A DNA stretch of 64,000 nucleotides, taken from assembly GCA_017415185.1 (NCBI GenBank), contig JAFQHZ010000039.1, forward strand, positions 30,333 to 94,332. The letters are read 5' to 3'. The first letter of the stretch is position 1; every line of letters begins with the position of its first letter. Below, piece by piece: positions 43,075 through 51,711 of this stretch. A program made the translations under genes and the position numbers. The stretch is from Candidatus Gastranaerophilales bacterium. Its GTDB lineage: Bacteria > Cyanobacteriota > Vampirovibrionia > Gastranaerophilales > Gastranaerophilaceae. The notes below the pieces were generated by a model. The model did no database searches. It was given only the letters and a program-made list of their open reading frames with translations, and was not told where the DNA came from.

Positions 43075-44577
43075 ATGAGCTACGATAGCTATTTAGTGGC
43101 ACATGATGATTATGTCAACAGATATAGGGCAAGATATGGTGCAACTCCAGCACGCCAATCTGCTTCACAACCAATAAATTCAACGCAAAACAACGGAACA
43201 TATTCAAGCGGAATTTCAGACGCTGGATTATTCAAAAATGAATGCACTGATGGAAAAGACGATGGCCAAATTAATGGATTTTCAAAATTCTTAAATGTTT
43301 GCGAAGGCGTCTTAGGAATGGGTGTAAATATGGTAAAAAGCGCCATAAAACATCCATTTAAAACAGCGGCAATGATTGCTGTTTGTTGCATTCCAGTAGT
43401 AGGTCCCGTTATAGGCGCAGGTATGGCTTGCTATGGAATTTATAACGGAGTTAAAACAGTAGCAACAGGAATTCAAGCAGCACAACTAGCAGAAGCAAAT
43501 GCAACATCTGACGCCGAAGCAAAAGCAGCTTGGGAAAATGTAGGTAGCGGAATTGGCCAAACCGCATTATCGGTAGTGGCTCTTAAAGGAAGCGCTGGCG
43601 TACTAAAAGGACAATTAAACGGCGGTTCACAAACCGTTAATCTTATAAAAGCGGCTAAAGGACAAAGTGCTGGTGAAATTGCAAAAATTGCAATTACAGA
43701 AGGCATAAAAGAAACAGCAACAAATATCGGCGGAATTGCTCAAGCTGGAATCAAAAAAGCTTCACGAGTATTCGAAAAAGGGAAACAATATTGGGAAGCA
43801 GGCAAAAGCGGCAACCTTGGTCAAACTTTGGCAGACGACGTTGCAACAACAGCAAATAGAGCAGGCGAATGGGCAAAAGGCAAAATTGAAAACTTTAATA
43901 GCAAACAAAAAATCGATGATCTTCCAGATGGACCGTTTGATGCAGATGGCAATATGACTTCTGTTAGAGAAGATGGAACAACAATCAAATGGCATAAAGA
44001 CGGAACAGGCAAAATTACCGCTACTGCGGATGATGGCACAGTGACTGTTTACGGAAGAAACGGAAAAATGATTAGCCAAAAAACCACAAGTTCATCAAAC
44101 GCTTCAACAGACGGTTGCACAACAACTACAAAATATGGTAACGGCAAAACAGTTGTAGAAAACGTTAAATATAACGCAGACGGCACAAAAACAACAACAG
44201 TTACAACAACTTCTGCCAAGGGAAATACAACCGTTAAATCAACAACAATTGATTCAAGTGGAAAAACAATCAACACAACAACAACATCAAATGGAATTAC
44301 AGTTGAAGTTGATAAATCTGGAAAATCAACAGTAACAAACACTTACAACGAAAGCAATACAGGCATAATTAGAACAAAAGGTGAAACAATATACATGAAA
44401 GATGGGGTTGTAATTGAAAATCCAACTCCAGCACAAAGAGCAGAAATTCAAGCAGCATCATCAGGAAAATATATACAACTAAATCAAGCAATAGATAATC
44501 CTTTTGAATTTATGGGAATTGAAATTTCAGATGAAATGCTAATGATGTTAGGAATTTTAGAAAACACAAATGAATAA
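43075..44577 (+). CDS. Large protein with hydrophobic core and threonine-rich repeat region
   Basis: 500 aa. Residues about 57-70 (CTDGKDDGQINGFSKF) look like an EF-hand loop. Residues 90-135 are a hydrophobic, Gly/Ala-rich block (AAMIAVCCIPVVGPVIGAGM) of the type seen in pre-toxin or pore-associated regions. From about 280 on, strands with repeating YxxDG/KYGNGK/YNADGTK/DSSGK elements and many Thr form an RHS- or beta-solenoid-like region. There is no signal peptide. The last 45 residues are a separate acidic segment. AAGGGGG lies before the ATG. It could be an exported effector or adhesin, but no secretion genes are adjacent. Confidence 0.6.
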   Translation: MSYDSYLVAHDDYVNRYRARYGATPARQSASQPINSTQNNGTYSSGISDAGLFKNECTDGKDDGQINGFSKFLNVCEGVLGMGVNMVKSAIKHPFKTAAMIAVCCIPVVGPVIGAGMACYGIYNGVKTVATGIQAAQLAEANATSDAEAKAAWENVGSGIGQTALSVVALKGSAGVLKGQLNGGSQTVNLIKAAKGQSAGEIAKIAITEGIKETATNIGGIAQAGIKKASRVFEKGKQYWEAGKSGNLGQTLADDVATTANRAGEWAKGKIENFNSKQKIDDLPDGPFDADGNMTSVREDGTTIKWHKDGTGKITATADDGTVTVYGRNGKMISQKTTSSSNASTDGCTTTTKYGNGKTVVENVKYNADGTKTTTVTTTSAKGNTTVKSTTIDSSGKTINTTTTSNGITVEVDKSGKSTVTNTYNESNTGIIRTKGETIYMKDGVVIENPTPAQRAEIQAASSGKYIQLNQAIDNPFEFMGIEISDEMLMMLGILENTNE

Positions 44578-44579
44578 TT

Positions 44580-44605
44580 AAAAACGAGGCAATTGCCTCG
44601 TTTTT
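44580..44605. terminator. Bidirectional terminator (perfect 26-base palindrome)
   Basis: AAAAACGAGGCAA / TTGCCTCGTTTTT is a perfect inverted repeat with A- and T-runs at its ends, between the convergent large repeat gene and typA. Confidence 0.92.
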
Positions 44606-44607
44606 AA

Positions 44608-46395
44608 TTATCTCAATTTTACTAAGTCAGCTTTTCTTATTCGAACGCTTTGCGGTGTGATTTCAACCAATTCATCATCCTGAATGTATTCAAGAGCATC
44701 TTCAAGGCCCATAATTTTAGGAGCTTGCAGCGTTACCATAACGTCTGCTGTTGCAGATCTCATATTTGTCATTTTTTTAGTTTTGCAAACATTAACCGCA
44801 ATATCTTGAGGGCGATTGTGTTCTCCAACAATCATTCCACGATAAACTTTTGTTTTTGGAGTGATAAAGAAAACGCCTCTATCTTCAAATTGATGAAGTG
44901 CATAAGCAACAGCTTCGCCTTCTTCATGGGCAATTAATGAGCCTGTTCTTTGGCGTGCAATATCGCCTGCATATTCATCATATTGAGCAAAAGTATGATA
45001 CATTATACCTTCGCCTTTTGTCATTCTAACAAATTCTGAGCGGAAGCCAATAAGACCTCGAGCAGGAATTAAAAAGTCAATGTTTGTTCTTTTTGGTCCA
45101 GCTTCCATATTAAGCATTTGAGCTTTTCTTGATGATAATTTTTCAATAACAGAACCAACAAATTCTTCTGGAACATCCACAATTAAATTTTCATAAGGCT
45201 CTAATAAAATACCATCTTCTTCTTTTGTAATTACTTCAGGCTTTGAAACTTGGAATTCATAGCCTTCTCTTCTCATTGTTTCAATTAAAATTCCCAAGTG
45301 AAGCTCGCCTCTGCCAGAAACCTTGAACATATCAGTTGAATCCGTGTCTTCTACTCTCAAAGATACATTTTTTTCAAGTTCAAGATATAATCTTTTTCTT
45401 AGTTGTCTTGATGTAACAAATTTTCCTTCAGTGCCTGCAAATGGTGAATCATTAATTGAAAAATTCATAGATAGTGTTGGTTCATCAATTTTTATCAAAG
45501 GCAAAGCAACTGGATTAACCAAGCAAGAGACAGTTTCTCCTATTTGGATATCAGAAAAGCCTGCAATACCTACGATATCTCCTGCTGTTGCTTCTTCTAT
45601 TTCAACTCTACCCAAGTCTTTAAAGCCAAATAATTTAACAACTTTTCCTTTTTGAGCAGTTCCATCTGCTTTTAATAAAGTAACTTGTTCTTGAGATTTT
45701 ATTGAACCATTTTTGATTCTTCCAATTGCAATTCGACCAACATATTCATTATAGTCTAGAGTTGTAATTTGAAGCTGAAGCGGTAAATCTATATCAGCTT
45801 CAGGACCTTCAATGTTTTCTAAAATGCAATCTAAAAGTGGAAGCATATTAACGTTTTCATCTTCTAGATTAACCTTTGCATAGCGATTTAATGAGCTTGA
45901 ATAAATTACAGGAAAATCAATCAAATCATCCCTGTCGGTTAATTCTGTGAACAAATCAAAGACTTTATCCAATGTTCCATCTGGATTAGCACCAGGCTTA
46001 TCAATTTTATTAATTACAACAATAATTCTAATTCCTAATTCGAGAGCTTTTTGCAATACAAAACGAGTTTGAGGCATTGGTCCTTCTTGAGCATCAACAA
46101 TTAACAATGCACCATCAACCATACCCAAAACACGCTCAACTTCGCCGCCAAAATCAGCGTGGCCAGGGGTGTCAACAATATTAATTTTAACCCCTTTATA
46201 TTCAACAGCTACGTTTTTGGATAAAATTGTAATTCCACGTTCACGCTCAATATCATTGTTGTCTAATACGCAAGTACCCATTTCTTGATGAGCCTTAAAA
46301 ACACCAGTTTGGTCTAAAATGCAATCAACCATCGTAGTTTTACCATGGTCAACGTGAGCAATAATAGCAACATTTCTTAATTTTTTATTTTTCAT
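44608..46395 (-). CDS. typA: Ribosome-associated GTPase TypA/BipA
   Basis: Translational GTPase needed for ribosome assembly at low temperature and under stress. 595 aa from the ATG at 46395, chosen because AGGAAG lies 9 bases upstream and the family starts [18 protein letters not shown]. Further G motifs are [29 protein letters not shown] and NKIDKP. The C-terminal TypA region has [11 protein letters not shown]. It is divergent from the DUF4127 gene. Confidence 0.97.
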   Translation of the reverse strand: MKNKKLRNVAIIAHVDHGKTTMVDCILDQTGVFKAHQEMGTCVLDNNDIERERGITILSKNVAVEYKGVKINIVDTPGHADFGGEVERVLGMVDGALLIVDAQEGPMPQTRFVLQKALELGIRIIVVINKIDKPGANPDGTLDKVFDLFTELTDRDDLIDFPVIYSSSLNRYAKVNLEDENVNMLPLLDCILENIEGPEADIDLPLQLQITTLDYNEYVGRIAIGRIKNGSIKSQEQVTLLKADGTAQKGKVVKLFGFKDLGRVEIEEATAGDIVGIAGFSDIQIGETVSCLVNPVALPLIKIDEPTLSMNFSINDSPFAGTEGKFVTSRQLRKRLYLELEKNVSLRVEDTDSTDMFKVSGRGELHLGILIETMRREGYEFQVSKPEVITKEEDGILLEPYENLIVDVPEEFVGSVIEKLSSRKAQMLNMEAGPKRTNIDFLIPARGLIGFRSEFVRMTKGEGIMYHTFAQYDEYAGDIARQRTGSLIAHEEGEAVAYALHQFEDRGVFFITPKTKVYRGMIVGEHNRPQDIAVNVCKTKKMTNMRSATADVMVTLQAPKIMGLEDALEYIQDDELVEITPQSVRIRKADLVKLR

Positions 46396-46472
46396 CGTTG
46401 TTAAACTTCCTAAATTTCTATATTCATATAACGCCTGTGGCAAAAAATATTTTACAATAAACAAATAAGATA

Positions 46473-46481
46473 TGGTAAAAT
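46473..46481 (+). promoter_or_regulatory. Extended -10 box 6 bases before an ATG (leaderless candidate)
   Basis: TGG + TAAAAT, then TTAGCT, then the ATG of the DUF4127 gene. There is no ribosome site in or near this stretch. Confidence 0.55.
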
Positions 46482-46487
46482 TTAGCT

Positions 46488-47888
46488 ATGAAAATTGCAG
46501 TTATTCCAATAGACAATCGTCCAATTTGCTATGACTTGATTCAAGACGTTTTATCAATTGATAAAAATATACAATTATTTATGCCTGAACTTAAAGATTT
46601 GGGCGGTTTGACAACTAAAAGCAATATTGACAGATTATTTGCTTTTATTGAAAACTTGGATAAAGTTGATTATTTAATTATTTCGCTTGATACGATTGCC
46701 TATGGCGGTTTGGTAACATCTCGCCGTTGCAATGACAAATTTAGCGAAATTAAAGAAAGAATTGAAAAATTAAAAGAATTAGCGTCAAGTCGTGCAAAAA
46801 AAATTCTTGCCTTTTCTTCTATAATGCGAATTTCAAACAATAACATTAACGAAGAAGAAAAAGAATATTGGGCGCAATGGGGCAAAAGAATTTTTGATTG
46901 GTCATATTATCTTCACAAAACTGAAGTCGAAAAAACCTATAATTGCGTTCACAACATTATCCCTTCTGAAATTTTAAACGATTACCTTGAAACAAGAAAA
47001 AGAAACTTTGAAATTAACAAAATTTATTTAAAATGGGCAAAAGAAGGCTTTTTTGACACATTAATTTTATCAAAAGACGACTGCGCAGAATTTGGCTTAA
47101 ATGTTAAAGAAGCGCTTGAACTTGAAGAAATAATCAAAAAAGAAAATATTAAAAATGCCAAAATTAAAACAGGAGCAGACGAAATCCCTCTTTCTTTAAT
47201 TTCAAGAGCATTAAGCTATAATCACGAAATCAAGATTAAACCAATTTTCTTATGCGAAAAATCGATTAATAAAATTTCAAAATATGAAGATATTTCCATT
47301 AAAAACTGTGCTCTTGCTCAAATCGAACTCGCAGGATTAAAGCTTGATATTGAAAATCCTGATTTAAATATGATTATCAATAATTTTGAATTCGAGCAAG
47401 GGGATTTGGTTTTGGGCGATAAAATTAATGAGACAACCAAAAAAATAGCTTTTCCAAATTCCTCATATTTTATAGCAGACGTCAATAATGCAAACGGGGC
47501 TGATAGTGGTTTAATTAATCAGCTTTTAAAACAAAATCTTAGTGATTTTTATGGCTATTGCGGCTATAACACAAGCGCAAACACAATTGGATGTGCCATA
47601 TTTTGCGCAATTGTTAAACATTTGGCAATAAAAAATAATAGCTATAATAATGATGCATTTAAAAAATTTCAGTTAATAAGATTGGCTGACGATTGGGCAT
47701 ATCAAGCAATTTCAAGAAAATTTGTTCGCGAATCTAATCCAAATTTCAAACAAGCATTATTTGAAAAAGAAAGCGAATTAAATAACAATGCATTAAAATT
47801 GTGTGAATTTTTGGATTTTTATCCAAACAAAATGACCTATTCGCTTCCTTGGAATAGGTCATTTGAAATTAGAATTAAAATTGATTGA
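46488..47888 (+). CDS. DUF4127 family protein
   Basis: 466 aa. The beginning KIAVIPIDNRPICYDLIQDV, then DYLIISLDTIAYGGLVTSRR, matches DUF4127, and NAISxFxxNR-type positions continue through the protein. A conserved GADE (KIKTGADEIPLSLI) and DVNNANGADSGLI may mark a binding site. No enzymatic activity is known to me for the family. No Shine-Dalgarno sequence precedes it. The stop abuts the stop of the opposite thioredoxin-like gene with no gap. Confidence 0.85.
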   Translation: MKIAVIPIDNRPICYDLIQDVLSIDKNIQLFMPELKDLGGLTTKSNIDRLFAFIENLDKVDYLIISLDTIAYGGLVTSRRCNDKFSEIKERIEKLKELASSRAKKILAFSSIMRISNNNINEEEKEYWAQWGKRIFDWSYYLHKTEVEKTYNCVHNIIPSEILNDYLETRKRNFEINKIYLKWAKEGFFDTLILSKDDCAEFGLNVKEALELEEIIKKENIKNAKIKTGADEIPLSLISRALSYNHEIKIKPIFLCEKSINKISKYEDISIKNCALAQIELAGLKLDIENPDLNMIINNFEFEQGDLVLGDKINETTKKIAFPNSSYFIADVNNANGADSGLINQLLKQNLSDFYGYCGYNTSANTIGCAIFCAIVKHLAIKNNSYNNDAFKKFQLIRLADDWAYQAISRKFVRESNPNFKQALFEKESELNNNALKLCEFLDFYPNKMTYSLPWNRSFEIRIKID

Positions 47889-48410
47889 TTATTTGTCTTC
47901 ACCTTTATACATTTCAAGAAGATTTTTTACCGTATTTTTAACAGGATCAGCTGCCAAGAATGTTTGGTTATCAATGAATAATTTTTTACCATTCAATGTT
48001 TTTATATACATTGCAGGATATCCTTTAATGCCAAATTCATCAGCATATTTGTTGTTTTCTGGAAGTTGTGCATTAACAAATGCTACTGCAAAATTTTTCT
48101 TAAATTCTCTATCTTTTGCAACTTTATTGAAGATTGGAGCAAATTTTTTGCTATAAGTACACCAATCAGTATAGAAAAATACAACAACAGGTTTGCCTGT
48201 TTTTAATGCTTTTTCCATACTTCTGCCTTTATCGATTTGTTTTGAAATAACAACTTCTTTTTCAGTAATTCCACCGCCATTAACCATTGTATAGATTGAT
48301 GTTGTTAAAGAAGCTACTGAAAGCAAAAATGACAAAACAACCAAAAGCATCATTTTGTTGCAAGAACATTTATGCTCTTTCTCTTCTAATTCGATACGTT
48401 CTTCTGACAT
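47889..48410 (-). CDS. Membrane-anchored thioredoxin-like protein with CxxS site
   Basis: 173 aa. The short cytoplasmic start contains a Cys pair (HKCSCNK). Residues 20-42 are one membrane helix. The rest is a thioredoxin fold facing the periplasm: VVVFFYTDWCTYSKKF with Cys84-Thr-Tyr-Ser87 in place of CxxC, and YGIKGYPAMYI-like IKGYPAMYIK with the cis-Pro. The missing second Cys makes a normal disulfide reductase unlikely; a monothiol trap or isomerase is possible. AAGGAG precedes the ATG. Confidence 0.85.
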   Translation of the reverse strand: MSEERIELEEKEHKCSCNKMMLLVVLSFLLSVASLTTSIYTMVNGGGITEKEVVISKQIDKGRSMEKALKTGKPVVVFFYTDWCTYSKKFAPIFNKVAKDREFKKNFAVAFVNAQLPENNKYADEFGIKGYPAMYIKTLNGKKLFIDNQTFLAADPVKNTVKNLLEMYKGEDK

Positions 48411-48450
48411 AATAAACTCCTTTTCTTTTTATTCTTTATAGCATAATTTT

Positions 48451-49707
48451 CTAATTTTTTCCACAGCATTTTTTATATTTCAGCCCAGAACCGCAAGGGC
48501 AAAGCTCATTTCTCTTTGGCTCTTCTTCTTTTGGCTTGCTTTCTTGTTCTTCAATATGAAGGATGGTTGAAAATAAATCTGAATTAAACAACACCGTTAC
48601 AGGCGAAAATACTCCCGAATCAACATACACAGCTTTTGCATTAAACAAAATTTCTTCTAAATTTGAAAATTTTGTTCCCAAAACAGCATTTATAATTTCA
48701 AAGAAATTTTCATTTTCTTCAAGCGCATATTTAATAACGCTTGGAGGAATTTTGTCGCTTGTTAAAAATTCTTTTATACAATCAGCCTTTCCTTCAATTT
48801 CTCCTTTAAAGCATTCCATAAATGTTTTAAAAAATGGAATAATATAAAGTCCTCTTTTTTTATCAACCCAAAGTGCAACATCATAGATTTCCTTATGAGT
48901 TGAAAAACCACCAACAGCGGTTTGCATAAATGTATTATCAGAACAATTTAATTCATCAATTTTTAAATACTCAAATTTTGGAGGATTTTGAATTAAATTT
49001 GAATAATCTTTCTTTTCGCCATCAAGCCTGTAATTGTTGAAAAATCCAATAAGTTCGTCAACTTTTTTGTTTGTTGTGACAATATAATCCGCACCAAAGC
49101 ATTCTTGAAATTTTTCGTAAAATTCAATGGCGCTTTTTTCTAATTCAACTCTTTTATTTTCATTTTTATAATAAGCAATTTTTGGATTTTGAAGCATATA
49201 TCTTATTGCTTCTGTTGTTGCTTTATAAACGTCGAATTCTGAAATTACATCATAAATTTCTAAAATATATTGAACATTATCAAGCTCAATTATTCTTGCA
49301 CTTATATAGTCAAATTTTCCGATTTGTTTCAAATGGCTCATTTTAACCATTGGAATCAATGTTGTTTGAACATCTGAAGTTAAGCATTTTGCTTCATAAG
49401 CATTTGACAAGACCTTTTCAATTTTAAAAACACAACAAATAGAATCCTGTAAAGCACTGATTATTTCATCATAAGCGTGATTATTTCTTCGATAATATTC
49501 CAACACTCTTAAGCCATTTTGCATTTTCATATCAAGCATATATTGAATGATGACATTGTTAAATTCTCGTTCTGTTTCTATTTCGATATTATTAATTTCA
49601 AGGTATTGGCGAAAATCCTCAGATAAAGCTTCGTCTTTTGCAACAAAATTAAGAATATCTTCCATTGTTTCGCTAATTAAATTTAAACTATCCACTACGC
49701 TTGGCAT
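48451..49707 (-). CDS. SEC-C motif protein
   Basis: 418 aa. The C-terminus RNELCPCGSGLKYKKCCGKN is a SEC-C zinc motif, as at the end of SecA. The preceding 390 residues are helical and unrecognised, with an acidic linker (EEQESKPKEEEPKRNE) before the motif. It overlaps tlyA by 13 bp, so the two are coupled. Binding of ribosomes or chaperone partners by the zinc motif is an inference from SecA. Confidence 0.8.
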   Translation of the reverse strand: MPSVVDSLNLISETMEDILNFVAKDEALSEDFRQYLEINNIEIETEREFNNVIIQYMLDMKMQNGLRVLEYYRRNNHAYDEIISALQDSICCVFKIEKVLSNAYEAKCLTSDVQTTLIPMVKMSHLKQIGKFDYISARIIELDNVQYILEIYDVISEFDVYKATTEAIRYMLQNPKIAYYKNENKRVELEKSAIEFYEKFQECFGADYIVTTNKKVDELIGFFNNYRLDGEKKDYSNLIQNPPKFEYLKIDELNCSDNTFMQTAVGGFSTHKEIYDVALWVDKKRGLYIIPFFKTFMECFKGEIEGKADCIKEFLTSDKIPPSVIKYALEENENFFEIINAVLGTKFSNLEEILFNAKAVYVDSGVFSPVTVLFNSDLFSTILHIEEQESKPKEEEPKRNELCPCGSGLKYKKCCGKN

Positions 49708-50489
49708 TCGTCGTCCCTCTTTAAATAAATTAAATATTCAATATTTTTACTTTTTGCGCCCTGAATTGGACTTTCAATCACCCCAAGAGTTTTAAACCCA
49801 ATTGATTCACAAAAAGATTCAATATCTTTTATGATTTTTTTTCTAACTTTTTCATCTTTAACCACTCCGCCTTTTTCAATATCCGAGCGGTCTGCTTCAA
49901 ATTGTGGTTTAATCAAAAGAACTGCGCTAGCATCTTTTCTTATTAAATTTTTGCAATTTTCAAGAACTTTTTTTATGGAAATAAAAGATAAATCCATACT
50001 CATAAATTCGGGCAACTCTTCTTGAGGCAACGACTCAAGTCCATAAACATCTTCAAATGTGCAATTTTTAACATTTATTTTTTCAATAGATTTAATTCGC
50101 TTTTCGTTTCTTAATTTCCAAGCAAGCTGATTATATCCACAATCAAGTGCATATACAAATTTTGCACCAAATTGCAACATGCAATCGCTAAATCCGCCAG
50201 TAGAAGCTCCCATATCGATACAAATTTTGTCTTTTAAATCGATATTAAAGGCTTTAATTGCCCCTTCAAGCTTTAACCCACCTCTTGAAACATAAGGAAT
50301 TGAATCAATTTCAATTAAAACAGGCTTATTTTCATCAAACAAAACAGTTTCATCAAACATTTCACCTGCTTTTGAAACGACAACACCGTTTATTTTAACA
50401 TTGTGCGCTAAAATATTAGCACTCGCTGCGCTTTTTGTATCAAAAAACCCGCGTTCAAATAAAATTAAATCTAGTCGTTTTTTTGCCAC
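49695..50489 (-). CDS. tlyA: TlyA family rRNA 2'-O-methyltransferase
   Basis: 264 aa. N-terminal S4 RNA-binding domain (KRLDLILFERGFFDTKSAAS), then an FtsJ-type methyltransferase: CIDMGASTGGFSDCMLQFGA (SAM loop), YALDCGYNQLAWKLR and MSMDLSFISIKKVL. TlyA methylates cytidines in 16S and 23S rRNA. The start is GTG without a good ribosome site. Same-strand neighbours are the UPF0367-like and tatD genes. Confidence 0.9.
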   Translation of the reverse strand: MAKKRLDLILFERGFFDTKSAASANILAHNVKINGVVVSKAGEMFDETVLFDENKPVLIEIDSIPYVSRGGLKLEGAIKAFNIDLKDKICIDMGASTGGFSDCMLQFGAKFVYALDCGYNQLAWKLRNEKRIKSIEKINVKNCTFEDVYGLESLPQEELPEFMSMDLSFISIKKVLENCKNLIRKDASAVLLIKPQFEADRSDIEKGGVVKDEKVRKKIIKDIESFCESIGFKTLGVIESPIQGAKSKNIEYLIYLKRDDECQA

Positions 50490-50504
50490 TTTTATACCAA
50501 TTTA

Positions 50505-50774
50505 TTATTCTTGAACAATATATTTTTCTTCTTGTAGCGCAACTCCAACAATTCTGTCGGACAAAATTGTTGCTTTTTTAATTGGTCCAATTGGCTCAAA
50601 TTCAACAAGTTTAACTTCTGTTGAATTAATTAAAGTTCTTAAATCTTCATATATTTTTTGAGCATTATCAAAATACAGAACCATTGGACTTGCCATATCT
50701 TTACAAAAAACCAAAACCGCTGTTCTTGTTGCGATTTTGCCTTGCACTTGTGCTTGAGATATTTGTTGAGCCAT
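50505..50774 (-). CDS. Small conserved protein, UPF0367-like
   Basis: 89 aa. The order of a Pro-rich strand (ASPMVLYFDNAQKIYEDLRT), a helix, a strand with KLVEFEPIGPIKKATIL and a final SDRIVGVALQEE resembles the cyanobacterial UPF0367 family from memory. No enzymatic motif. GAGAGGAAA precedes the ATG, 12 bp from tatD. Function unknown. Confidence 0.6.
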   Translation of the reverse strand: MAQQISQAQVQGKIATRTAVLVFCKDMASPMVLYFDNAQKIYEDLRTLINSTEVKLVEFEPIGPIKKATILSDRIVGVALQEEKYIVQE

Positions 50775-50786
50775 TATTTTCCTCTC

Positions 50787-51548
50787 CTACTTATTTCCTA
50801 AATTAAAAAATTTTCTTGCATTTATTGAAGTTTGACTAACAACACTATCATAAGATATATTTCTCAAATTAGCAATTTCCTTTGCCACAAAACCAATATA
50901 TTTGGGGGAATTTTCTTGTCCTCGAAATGGATGCGGAGCAAGATATGGGCAATCGGTTTCAAGCATTAAATTTTCAAGATTAACCTCAAGCGCAACTTCC
51001 TTAGGCTCACGAGCATTTTTAAAAGTCACAACTCCACCAAGCGCAATTTTATAGCCTAATTTTTCGCACTCTTTCATAAATTCAACGCTTCCCGAATAAC
51101 AATGCAAAAGAACATTTTTCATATCGTGCGCTTTTAAAATTTCCAAAACATCTCCGTGCGCTTCTCTATCGTGTATTACAACAGGAAGATTTAAAATTTT
51201 GGCAATTTCTAGTTGTGTATTGAAAACACGCTTTTGAATATCTTTATTTTCCTTTGTATAATGGTAATCAAGCCCAATTTCGCCTATTCCAACAACTTTT
51301 TTATGACTTGCAAGCTCCATAATTTTTTTTGCGGTTGAATCGCTAAATTTCTCACAATCTTCAGGATGAACCCCCAAAGTTGCATAAACATCATCATATT
51401 TTTCACAAAGTCCGAGTATTGTTTCAAAACTTTCCTCAGATGCGCTTGGAATGATGATTTCTCCAACTCCTGCTTCTCTTGCTTCTTTTATTCCAAGTTC
51501 TGGATTTTGCAACATATCAATATGTGCATGGGTATCAATTAATTTCAT
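50787..51548 (-). CDS. tatD: TatD family metal-dependent hydrolase
   Basis: 253 aa amidohydrolase-fold nuclease. Metal and active-site residues: His-Ala-His (DTHAHIDML), Glu in KVVGIGEIGLDYH, His in PVVIHDRE, His in LLHCYSGS and Asp in LETDCPYLAPHP. Homologs act as 3'-5' exonucleases or D-aminoacyl-tRNA deacylases. It overlaps the small gene upstream by 14 bp. Confidence 0.95.
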   Translation of the reverse strand: MKLIDTHAHIDMLQNPELGIKEAREAGVGEIIIPSASEESFETILGLCEKYDDVYATLGVHPEDCEKFSDSTAKKIMELASHKKVVGIGEIGLDYHYTKENKDIQKRVFNTQLEIAKILNLPVVIHDREAHGDVLEILKAHDMKNVLLHCYSGSVEFMKECEKLGYKIALGGVVTFKNAREPKEVALEVNLENLMLETDCPYLAPHPFRGQENSPKYIGFVAKEIANLRNISYDSVVSQTSINARKFFNLGNK

Positions 51549-51711
51549 TTAAAATTCTCCCGCTAACAGAAATGATAAATTCATTTCCATTTGCCTCAAC
51601 TATTGCCCATCTAAGAGCTTCTATTCCTTGTTTTTCAATTTCTTTTTCAATAAAGTCAACTTTTGGAGGCATTAAAGGTGATTTTATTTTTATAGTTTTA
51701 GAAACAACCAT
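51535..51711 (-). CDS. 58-aa protein of unknown function bridging nupC and tatD
   Basis: The ATG shares its first base with the last base of the nupC stop, and the end overlaps tatD by 14 bp, so the frame is well placed for coupled translation. The sequence has a helix-strand layout (KVDFIEKEIEKQGIEALRWA, then FIISVSGRIL) and reads like a small soluble alpha/beta protein. A longer upstream reading lies inside nupC and is less likely. Confidence 0.55.
   Translation of the reverse strand: MVVSKTIKIKSPLMPPKVDFIEKEIEKQGIEALRWAIVEANGNEFIISVSGRILNEIN

Noticed and set aside
43762..44342. Minus-strand frames rich in Val, Phe and Cys opposite the large repeat gene
   Set aside because: They are the complement of the Thr/Lys-rich repeats and have no ribosome site or recognisable motif.
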